IMG/VR virus record: IMGVR_UViG_3300003876_000013 | Coordinates: 1-38,739 of that record | Source of the DNA: a virus | DNA: 38,739 nucleotides | Direction: 5' to 3' (one strand) | In this document: piece by piece, positions 23,615-29,532 of the stretch | Position numbering within the stretch: position 1 is the first letter of the stretch | Layout of the letters: each line of letters opens with the position of its first letter | Program-made: the position numbers and the translations under genes | Notes under the pieces: generated by a model | What the model was told of the DNA's origin: nothing | What the model saw: only the letters and a program-made list of their open reading frames with translations | Databases searched by the model: none

Positions 23615-23869
23615 GTGACCGACACTTATGATCTCAATGTAGAACAAAGTAAATTCAGAATCGAAGTTCTTGACGCTTCTGGAGCGCACTGGATAAAACT
23701 ATGCACGAAGTCATGGACAGGAAAAGGCTTTTCGTATTCAGATCTATCCTTTAATACTCTAGACGAAGCCGTAAAAAGAACTGAAGTAGAAGACGAACTC
23801 TGCAGGATAGTAGAGTATCGTAACATTTATCTATTAACAAAAAAAGTGGAGACTAAAGATCATGGCTAA
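23615..23869 (+). CDS. 84-residue protein, GTG start, unknown
   Basis: AAGGA lies nine bases before a GTG at 23615. The overlapping ATG (ATGTGA) would stop at once, so GTG is the start. It is a mixed alpha/beta small protein (FRIEVLDASGAHWIKLCTKSWTGKGFSYSDL, then a charged helix LDEAVKRTEVEDELCRIVEY). Not recognised. It overlaps the next gene by eight bases. Confidence 0.55.
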   Translation: MTDTYDLNVEQSKFRIEVLDASGAHWIKLCTKSWTGKGFSYSDLSFNTLDEAVKRTEVEDELCRIVEYRNIYLLTKKVETKDHG

Positions 23870-24503
23870 AAAAGTAATTTGCACGCCAATGGGCGAAGCT
23901 GGGTACAAGTTTAAGAACGTCAAAGGAATCAAAGCATCTCAAATCTATACAGATGCCGCGCATTTTGGAGGTCATTTTCCAGATATTGAAGATCTTCATC
24001 AAATCGGCCGTATGATCATCACTGGATATGATTCAAGCACAATCCCTGACCACGAAAATGCGACCACTATGGTCTGGGATGCTTTGATGTCCGCTATTGT
24101 GAAGGAAGACGGAGCGCCGAAAGCAAAAAAAGAAGTGAAATCTCGTGCAGCTAAACTCTTTTCTTTCGACGTTAATGATCCAACTCTGTGGGCAAAAGCC
24201 CCAAAACAAATCAGAGTCATTCTCGAAGCCATTGCAAGTGCGGGTATTGTTGAAGCAACGGAAGATCAAATGAAAGCTTTGTTGGCCACCGCTGTTAAAG
24301 AGGGGAAATTGATCACTCGCCAGGATCCTTTCAACAACGTCTTTATGTACTACGTCAAAGACAAGAAACGTGGTTTCCACCAAGACTCTGAAGCTGCTTG
24401 GGCTCATGCTGTCTCATGGACCGAAGTAGCTCCTGCCAAAGAGTCAGCTCCTGCCAAAGAGTCAGCTCCTGCCAAAGAGACTGATTCTGCTGTTGCAGCA
24501 TAA
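23862..24503 (+). CDS. Probably abundant 213-residue protein with Ala-Pro-Lys-Glu-Ser tail repeats
   Basis: Codons are GC-richer and more selective (GCT, ATC, AAA, GAA) than in neighbouring genes, which suggests high expression. A strong hairpin follows the gene. Residues about 110-160 look like a winged-helix-type DNA-binding fold (IRVILEAIASAGIVEATED, then ALLATAVKEGKLITRQDPF). Basic residues cluster before it (APKAKKEVKSRAAK). The tail repeats APAKES three times. Possible roles are a DNA-coating or nucleoid-like early protein; the family is not known to me. Confidence 0.55.
   Translation: MAKKVICTPMGEAGYKFKNVKGIKASQIYTDAAHFGGHFPDIEDLHQIGRMIITGYDSSTIPDHENATTMVWDALMSAIVKEDGAPKAKKEVKSRAAKLFSFDVNDPTLWAKAPKQIRVILEAIASAGIVEATEDQMKALLATAVKEGKLITRQDPFNNVFMYYVKDKKRGFHQDSEAAWAHAVSWTEVAPAKESAPAKESAPAKETDSAVAA
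24429..24482 (+). repeat. 18-bp tandem repeat, three copies, in C-terminal tail
   Basis: Units at 24429-24446, 24447-24464 and 24465-24482; the last differs at two bases. Each encodes APAKES (last APAKET). Copy number can change without a frameshift. Confidence 0.9.
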
Positions 24504-24531
24504 TAAAAAACCTCATAGAACAAACCGCTAT

Positions 24532-24563
24532 AAGGACCTCAGAGTTTACGCTCTGGGGTTCTT
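24532..24563 (+). terminator. Rho-independent-type hairpin after the 213-residue gene
   Basis: A 13-bp stem (24532-24544 with 24551-24563; two G-T wobbles) around the loop TTTACG. The stem ends in TTCTT and is followed by ATTTCC, so the U-tract is modest. It lies 29 bases after the stop at 24503 and separates early genes from the modification and nucleotide module. Confidence 0.7.
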
Positions 24564-24580
24564 ATTTCCTTGGATCGTAA

Positions 24581-24703
24581 GTTTAGTCTTCTATCTTATA
24601 ATTCTCTTAGTGAGGTAGTTTAGTCTTCTATCTTATAATTCTCTTAGTGAGGTAATTCTCTTAGTGAGGTAATTTATGAGTGAGGTAATTTATGAGTGAC
24701 GCA
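24581..24703 (+). repeat. Nested tandem duplications over the start of the next gene
   Basis: A 37-bp unit is repeated exactly (24581-24617, 24618-24654). Its last 17 bases appear a third time (24655-24671). A 16-bp unit built on ATTTATGAGTGAGGTA (24672-24687) then repeats imperfectly (24688-24703) and supplies the real start codon at 24692. Each 37-bp unit holds a TATAAT, and each short unit holds a GAGG ribosome-site core. Repeat slippage would change promoter or ribosome-site number. Confidence 0.9.
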
Positions 24704-25327
24704 ACAGAGTTTACGGAGTTTGTTGTATTGGGCGATTCACGGCTCGATCAAATAAACATTGATTTTCTAAGAAATAAAAAAATAATAGCAATAAACAAAG
24801 TTCCATTACTTACTTATAACACAGAAGTATTTAATTTAATCCATCACTGGATCACTTGGGATTGTTCTAATTTCGATGTGATTCAAGTCCTACCTGCCAA
24901 TATAACCCCTTGGTTACGATCTTCTATTGAACTCAGAGAGAAGATGCATGATTGTCCACATGAGACCGGCATGCAGTGGTACGAGGACGCTGGAGGGCAT
25001 ACTGCCCATATTCGTACTATTGATCCTACTATTCCGTATGTAACAACTCCTTTAGCTTCATGTCAAAATCTCAAATTAAATAACAACTCGAGTATTGTTG
25101 AAACAGCCTGCCATCTAGCCTGGAACCTCGGAGCAACTAAGATCTTTTTAGTTAGTACTGATCTCGATGAAGAATGCAAGCATCTCTACACACCTGCTTT
25201 ACACAAATTAAATGACGCTTTAACTTCTCTAAACACAGCAATTCCTGTATACAGAACAATAGGATCAAGCTCTTTGAACTTACCGCTATATAGGGGAAAA
25301 GTCTACAAAAAAGAGATGAGGTTGTAA
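24692..25327 (+). CDS. DUF115/sialyltransferase-like protein (putative nucleotide-sugar-type enzyme)
   Basis: A 211-residue protein. The N-terminus, FVVLGDSRLDQINIDFLRNKKIIAINKVPLL, looks like the first strand-helix-strand of DUF115/Maf or GT42 sialyltransferase-like proteins (a G-x-S loop, then a strand ending in N-x-V). Near residue 145, ETACHLAWNLGATKIFLVSTDL resembles their conserved A-x-x-LGA-x-x-I-x-L-x-G-x-D segment. Such proteins transfer or handle sugars. It is followed without gap by a methyltransferase, so the two may act on one substrate such as DNA, tRNA or a surface sugar. The ribosome site lies in tandem repeats. Confidence 0.45.
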   Translation: MSDATEFTEFVVLGDSRLDQINIDFLRNKKIIAINKVPLLTYNTEVFNLIHHWITWDCSNFDVIQVLPANITPWLRSSIELREKMHDCPHETGMQWYEDAGGHTAHIRTIDPTIPYVTTPLASCQNLKLNNNSSIVETACHLAWNLGATKIFLVSTDLDEECKHLYTPALHKLNDALTSLNTAIPVYRTIGSSSLNLPLYRGKVYKKEMRL

Positions 25328-25879
25328 ATGGCTTATTACAAAGATCTTTATACAGATATATGGATCAATAAGCGCACAAAAAGAAAGTCTCATGGAGAAG
25401 CCCTGGTACCTTTGGCCTCTCAATTACTGCTACTAGGTGACCAAGGGTCAATAACTTTTTTCGGTTGTGGTACCGGGAAAGAATGCCTTGCTATGAGTAA
25501 AGAGCATCCATTGTTAAAAATACAAGCAAACGATGTAACTAAAGCGGCCTTACTAAACTCTGACATCACCTTCTTTGAAAACCCTCTATGGAATATGAAC
25601 TATATACCTGAATCCACCTATGGATTCTGTGCAGACGTCTTAGAATATATACCTAAACCCTTGTTAAGGGACGCCTTATATTCAATAAAACAGGTTGTAC
25701 AAAAAAGAGTATATTTTTCTATATCCTTGATCAGTGGTTCTTGGTGCAAAGAACACTTGCATGTAATAAATAAAGAACCCGCTGAATGGAGAGCTCTATT
25801 AAATGAGCATTTTATGGAAACCTATTCAGATAGTGATGCTACTCATTTTTATTACGCAGGAGAGCTGAAAGGTTGTTAA
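25328..25879 (+). CDS. SAM-dependent methyltransferase, class I
   Basis: A 183-residue protein starting one base after the previous stop. Motif I is TFFGCGTGKE (about 43-52), the acidic strand-2 end is ANDVT (Asp69), and the motif IV region is GFCADVLEYIPKPLL (about 99-113), a common layout in phage-borne methyltransferases. It would move a methyl group from S-adenosylmethionine. The substrate is not visible. The lack of DPPY or PC motifs argues against standard base methylation of DNA. CAAGGGT lies at 25442, with an inverted copy at 25667. Confidence 0.75.
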   Translation: MAYYKDLYTDIWINKRTKRKSHGEALVPLASQLLLLGDQGSITFFGCGTGKECLAMSKEHPLLKIQANDVTKAALLNSDITFFENPLWNMNYIPESTYGFCADVLEYIPKPLLRDALYSIKQVVQKRVYFSISLISGSWCKEHLHVINKEPAEWRALLNEHFMETYSDSDATHFYYAGELKGC

Positions 25880-26311
25880 ATGATCTATGATGTTAAAATA
25901 CTGTCAAAAGACCTGACTGTAAAGAGAATAATACCAGCTAAAGAGTTGTCTATTACTTTTTGGAAGCGCCAAGGACTTATACTCAAAAAAAAGAGAGCAA
26001 AAAGATCAACAACTAACACATCTGAAGATAATTGCATTATTTGTGATAAGTTATACATAAAAGTATCCACAAAACAATTATCTTGTAGTCCTAGATGCGC
26101 GCTAAAAAGACGGCAACAATTAGCAAGAGAGCTTTGGGTAAAGAATAATCCTAGAAGCGCACTACAACGAATCTGTCAAATATGCAAAAAAGACTTTAAT
26201 CCAAAGTTCCACAAGAAAACAACGTGTTCACCTGAATGTCATAAGAAGAAGCAGCTTTTATTAAAAGAAGCTTTGAAATTACGCTCAAGGAAGAAAATCA
26301 AAAATAAATAA
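25880..26311 (+). CDS. Small basic protein with two tandem Cys4 zinc-binding units
   Basis: A 143-residue protein directly abutting the methyltransferase. Two units share the form C-x2-C-x13-C-S-P-x-C: Cys52/55/69/73 and Cys99/102/116/120. Each is followed by a basic helix (ALKRRQQLARE and HKKKQLLLKEALK), the shape of a treble-clef finger as in HNH nucleases, but no HNH His/Asn triad is present. The internal duplication and high lysine content suggest nucleic-acid binding. It lies between two methyltransferases and may guide them. I know no exact family. Confidence 0.6.
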   Translation: MIYDVKILSKDLTVKRIIPAKELSITFWKRQGLILKKKRAKRSTTNTSEDNCIICDKLYIKVSTKQLSCSPRCALKRRQQLARELWVKNNPRSALQRICQICKKDFNPKFHKKTTCSPECHKKKQLLLKEALKLRSRKKIKNK

Positions 26312-26321
26312 AGGAGATAGT

Positions 26322-27170
26322 ATGGTAAATCCAGATCGAGAACTAGACAAAACACACCTATCCATTGACCAAGCAGAAGAGCGAGGATTTATCCATCGCG
26401 ATTATATCGCGCACTGTTTAAGATGGAGTCATGTATGCAAGTATATGAGTATAAAAAACAAGTATAAAACAGCGCGCATCCTGGAGGTAGGATGTGGTAA
26501 AGAAATACCATTATTAAAAACGTTATACACCTCGCGTATGAGTCCGGCGCACTACACCGGATATGATCTAAATATTGTCAATCCTCCTATCCTACCTAAA
26601 ATAATTAATAAAATGGGAGCTGACAACATTCATATACATGATGAGACCGATTTTTCTTTGGAAGCAGTACCCTTGGAAGTCGTTCCAACAGTCATTGTTT
26701 GTTTCGAAGTCCTTGAGCACGTATCTCCTTCAAAATGCCTCGATATCTTAGCTACTTTTTATACAATAATGGCTGAGGATACCATTGCCTTCATCTCAAC
26801 CCCTTGTTACAATGGAAAAGCAGCGGCGAATCATATCAATGAGATGACATATCAAGCTTTTGGTTCTGTATTAGAAGCTCAAGGCTTTGAAATCATTGAT
26901 CATTGGGGAACCTTCGCAAGTCAATCAGACCTTAAAAAAGATATACTCATTATGGATCATGAACAATGGTCTCTATTTGACTTATTAAAGGAATATTATG
27001 ATTCAAATTTTCTTGCTACTGTGTTTGCTCCTCTTTTTCCTGAAGCTTCACGTAACGTTCTTTGGAAGGTAAAGAAAAGACAGATCAATTGTCCTTGTCC
27101 ACCTGACCGTAAATTTTCAGATATAACTGAATGTGCAGAACCGTGGAGTTCATCAAAAGATTGGAACTGA
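26322..27170 (+). CDS. SAM-dependent methyltransferase, class I, second
   Basis: A 282-residue protein behind AAGGAG. Motif I is RILEVGCGKEIPLL (about 52-65), the acidic end is GYDLN (Asp82), and motif IV is VIVCFEVLEHVSPSKC. A UbiE/COQ5-type FISTPCYNGKAAANHI loop follows, then a C-terminal extension with a Cys cluster (INCPCPPD, then TEC). It is longer than the first methyltransferase and differs in its substrate part. The target is unknown. An inverted CAAGGGT lies at 26669-26675. The 3' end overlaps the next gene by 38 bp. Confidence 0.75.
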   Translation: MVNPDRELDKTHLSIDQAEERGFIHRDYIAHCLRWSHVCKYMSIKNKYKTARILEVGCGKEIPLLKTLYTSRMSPAHYTGYDLNIVNPPILPKIINKMGADNIHIHDETDFSLEAVPLEVVPTVIVCFEVLEHVSPSKCLDILATFYTIMAEDTIAFISTPCYNGKAAANHINEMTYQAFGSVLEAQGFEIIDHWGTFASQSDLKKDILIMDHEQWSLFDLLKEYYDSNFLATVFAPLFPEASRNVLWKVKKRQINCPCPPDRKFSDITECAEPWSSSKDWN

Positions 27171-27321
27171 TGGAAATGCCTTCGCTATTTTATATGCAGT
27201 TAAAAATAGCTTAATAAAAGCAGGACAAGCGCATAAAGTGGATTCTTTTATGAAAGAAGCAAAATCAGGTGATTATGATCACTTATTACAAACTGTACAT
27301 AAATATGTTGAGGTTAGATAA
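27133..27321 (+). CDS. Small conserved phage protein (G-x-DGNAFAIL type)
   Basis: Up to 62 residues. The core IGTDGNAFAILYAVKNSLIKAG, then FMKEAKSGDYDHLLQTVHKYVEV, is a pattern I remember from many phage genomes, always small and of unknown role. The start is uncertain: the only in-frame candidate is the GTG at 27133, inside the methyltransferase gene and without a clear ribosome site. Coupled re-initiation is likely. It is followed at once by the MazG gene. Confidence 0.55.
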   Translation: MQNRGVHQKIGTDGNAFAILYAVKNSLIKAGQAHKVDSFMKEAKSGDYDHLLQTVHKYVEVR

Positions 27322-27711
27322 ATGATTAATCAATTTAATTTAGTTGCTCAATTCCATGAAACATTCGAAATAGGTTACTTCAGAGGACCACGTAGCCTAC
27401 CTGAAGAAGAAAAAGATTTCAGGGTCCGCTGTTTGAATGAAGAAGTTGGTGAGTACATAGAAGCAAAAACAATAGAAGCTGAGCTCGATGCTATTGTAGA
27501 CATAGTTTACTTCGCTATGGGAACAGCCTACCGCCAAGGTTTGGACTTCAACGAAGCTTTTAAGAGAGTTCATGAAGCAAATATGGCAAAAGAGCTCGTG
27601 AGTGAAAAAAATCCTTCAAAAAGATATTTTCATCTTGATGTCGTAAAACCCTTGGACTGGAAACCTCCTAACTTAAAGGACCTATGTGATGAAGACAATA
27701 CAAGAACTTAA
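27322..27711 (+). CDS. MazG-fold nucleotide pyrophosphohydrolase
   Basis: A 129-residue single-domain MazG-like protein. The metal-binding pattern is visible as Glu40, Glu41, Glu44 in CLNEEVGEYIEA, then Glu54, Asp56 and Asp60 in EAELDAIVDIVYFAMGTAYRQG. The family hydrolyses nucleoside triphosphates to monophosphates. Next to a dCMP-type hydroxymethylase candidate, it could act as a dCTP pyrophosphatase like T4 gp56, keeping plain cytosine out of new DNA. It could also act on ppGpp or dUTP. An inverted CAAGGGT lies at 27648-27654. Confidence 0.75.
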   Translation: MINQFNLVAQFHETFEIGYFRGPRSLPEEEKDFRVRCLNEEVGEYIEAKTIEAELDAIVDIVYFAMGTAYRQGLDFNEAFKRVHEANMAKELVSEKNPSKRYFHLDVVKPLDWKPPNLKDLCDEDNTRT

Positions 27712-27853
27712 GGACGAGCTTTACCTTCTAAAATTAAAGAATGATATGAAACAGCAAAAAGAATGGAATAAAGTTTTTAACTTAGGACGCCTTACTTTTA
27801 TTTTATTCATAGTAGCCGCTGTATTGGAGGGTATAATATGCCTGATGAAATAA
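27689..27853 (+). CDS. 54-residue membrane protein, C-terminal anchor
   Basis: AAAGGA eight bases before the ATG at 27689, overlapping the end of the MazG gene. A charged helical N-terminus (ELKDELYLLKLKNDMKQQKEW) is followed by one membrane helix (LTFILFIVAAVLEGIICL). It resembles the inner-membrane type of small phage protein, but an i-spanin here, far from the lysis genes, is unlikely. Function unknown. Confidence 0.5.
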   Translation: MKTIQELKDELYLLKLKNDMKQQKEWNKVFNLGRLTFILFIVAAVLEGIICLMK

Positions 27854-28035
27854 ACGCAAAGAAAGAGATCAACCCAGCGTTACTAATCTCAGGAGGTTCT
27901 TATTCTAAAAAGAATCTCAATACTAAAAACATCCGAGGATGGAATAGGAGTGTGACTTATGGTTATAAAAAAAACAACAATAACAAAGAAAAAAGCTACG
28001 ATTACAGAGATGAGCAAGATAGAAAAGGATCGTAA
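27838..28035 (+). CDS. 65-residue basic protein overlapping the next gene, uncertain
   Basis: GGAGGG about seven bases before the ATG supports translation. It is a hydrophilic, Lys/Asn-rich peptide (INAKKEINPALLISGGSYSKKNLNTK). The last 25 or so residues are read from inside the following gene in another frame and look low-complexity. The original stop may have been lost, or only the first part matters. No family. Confidence 0.35.
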   Translation: MPDEINAKKEINPALLISGGSYSKKNLNTKNIRGWNRSVTYGYKKNNNNKEKSYDYRDEQDRKGS

Positions 28036-28282
28036 AGGGAAATATGGACCAATTGATATTTCTCATACAGCGTATGGTCATATTTGGAAAGGTCTTTTGG
28101 AAACTCATTTTGAAATGGAACTTCCAGATATTCCAGCTCATGTAGTAGCTTCAATGCTTGCAGCCATGAAATTAGCTCGTTCAGTCGTACCAAGAGACTT
28201 TAACCCAGACAATGAAGTTGATGCGATGAACTATACTTCCTTCATTTATCGTCTCGATGAAAGGAATCCTGATAGTGACTGA
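27959..28282 (+). CDS. DUF6378-like phage protein
   Basis: A 107-residue protein, ATG with AGGAG eight bases upstream. After a Lys/Thr-rich start it reads KYGPIDISHTAYGHIWKGLLE, then VASMLAAMKLARSV and DNEVDAMNYTSFI. The pattern YG-x-x-x-x-x-H, helix, M-x-K-x-AR, DN-x-VDA-x-x-Y is what I know from DUF6378, a small helical phage family often near nucleotide enzymes. The role is not established; an all-alpha MazG-like pyrophosphatase relation is conceivable. It overlaps the next gene by eight bases. Confidence 0.55.
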   Translation: MVIKKTTITKKKATITEMSKIEKDRKGKYGPIDISHTAYGHIWKGLLETHFEMELPDIPAHVVASMLAAMKLARSVVPRDFNPDNEVDAMNYTSFIYRLDERNPDSD

Positions 28283-29042
28283 TATAAACCAAGTTTGGAT
28301 AAATGTTCTTCAGGATATTATACACGTAGGAACAGTAGCGCAGCCTAGAGGTGAGTCTACGTCTGAATTGCTTGCATATAAATCAATTGTTGATATGGCA
28401 ACACCATACTTAAGCATCGGAGAAAGAGGCCTTGGCAATAGGTTCAGGGCTGCTGAAGCTGCTTGGATTCTTTCTGGTCAAAATAAAGTATCTTCTATAA
28501 AAAAATATGCTAAAGCAATATCTGATTTTAGTGATGATGGTTATTTTTTCAGAGGAGCTTATGGCCCTCAAATCATATCTCAATTGCCTTACATTATTGA
28601 TTTGTTAAACAAAAGCAAAGAAACACGTCAAGCTGTCATTACCATATGGAATAGAAACCCAGCGCAATCAAAAGATATCCCTTGTACAGTGTCTATTCAA
28701 TTCTTAATAAGACAAGGAGCTCTCAACTTAGTTGTGAATATGCGATCATCTGATGCTTGGCTAGGATGGCCTTACGACGTTCACAACTTCTCTTGCTTAG
28801 CAGCTTATGTTCTCTTAATAATGAGTCATTTGCATGGAAAAGAATATACATTAGGAACGCTATATTTGATAGCCGGAAGCCAGCATATATATAATTACGA
28901 TTATGAAAAGGCTTTACGTATAGTAGATCTTTATGTTGCTGGGCAAAAGACTATTCCAGAATCTGATAATCTAAAATATTCTCATTTTTGTGATCCAGAA
29001 GATTTTATCAGATCTCTTTGGGAGACAGCTAATGGAAAGTAG
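28275..29042 (+). CDS. Thymidylate synthase-fold enzyme, likely dCMP hydroxymethylase
   Basis: I start at GTG 28275 (AAGGA nine bases upstream, overlapping the previous stop). An ATG 18 bases earlier is possible. The protein is 255 residues. The family core is clear: catalytic Cys137 in IPCTVSIQF, phosphate-binding Arg157-Ser158 in NMRSSDAWLGWPYD, and the late GSQHIY. Three points differ from thymidylate synthase and agree with T4 dCMP hydroxymethylase as I recall it: Cys-Thr, not Cys-His; Asp168 where synthases have the dUMP-reading Asn; and GS, not GD, before x-H-x-Y. The predicted substrate is dCMP. It may hydroxymethylate or methylate; the sequence does not decide. Confidence 0.7.
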   Translation: MTDINQVWINVLQDIIHVGTVAQPRGESTSELLAYKSIVDMATPYLSIGERGLGNRFRAAEAAWILSGQNKVSSIKKYAKAISDFSDDGYFFRGAYGPQIISQLPYIIDLLNKSKETRQAVITIWNRNPAQSKDIPCTVSIQFLIRQGALNLVVNMRSSDAWLGWPYDVHNFSCLAAYVLLIMSHLHGKEYTLGTLYLIAGSQHIYNYDYEKALRIVDLYVAGQKTIPESDNLKYSHFCDPEDFIRSLWETANGK

Positions 29043-29532
29043 ACTAAATATTGATGATTATTTTCTATCTATGGCATCACTGGCCTCTTTACGAGGAACT
29101 TGCAGAAGAAGAAAAGTAGGTTGTATTTTAGTAGATAAACACAAAAATGTTATGTCTACTGGCTATAATGGCGTTCCAAGGGATCATACTCATTGTTTAC
29201 TTAGTCCGTGCCCTGGGGCAAATCATAAATCTGGGGAGGGTTTAGACTTATGCTATGCCATTCATGCGGAACAGAATGCCCTTCTACAGTGCAAAGATGT
29301 GGAGAATATCTCAATATGCTACACTACTACTGCCCCGTGTGTGACATGTACAAAATTATTGCTAAATACAGGATGCAGAAAAATCGTGATCCTAGAGGAC
29401 TACGCACATTCCATAGAATCAAAACGCATATGGACAAAATTCTCAAATAATACATGGGAGCTAGTTGACAATGCTACAAGGATGTTTATTTCCACCTTTC
29501 TCAAATTGGAAAGCGCCAACAGAGTTTCCTAG
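29032..29532 (+). CDS. Deoxycytidylate (dCMP) deaminase
   Basis: A 166-residue protein. Start at the ATG at 29032 with GGGAG upstream, overlapping the previous stop by 11 bases; an ATG 42 bases earlier is inside that gene. Zinc and catalytic motif H-A-E (78-80, in YAIHAEQNAL) and P-C-x-x-C (102-106, in APCVTCTK) define the cytidine/dCMP deaminase fold. The long insert with HCLLSPCPG is typical of the dCMP branch. It would turn dCMP into dUMP for thymidine supply and compete for the same substrate as the preceding enzyme. Confidence 0.88.
   Translation: MESRLNIDDYFLSMASLASLRGTCRRRKVGCILVDKHKNVMSTGYNGVPRDHTHCLLSPCPGANHKSGEGLDLCYAIHAEQNALLQCKDVENISICYTTTAPCVTCTKLLLNTGCRKIVILEDYAHSIESKRIWTKFSNNTWELVDNATRMFISTFLKLESANRVS

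Noticed and set aside
27689-27853. Inner-membrane spanin
   Set aside because: The membrane helix is at the C-terminus and the gene is far from the lysis cassette, inside nucleotide-metabolism genes.
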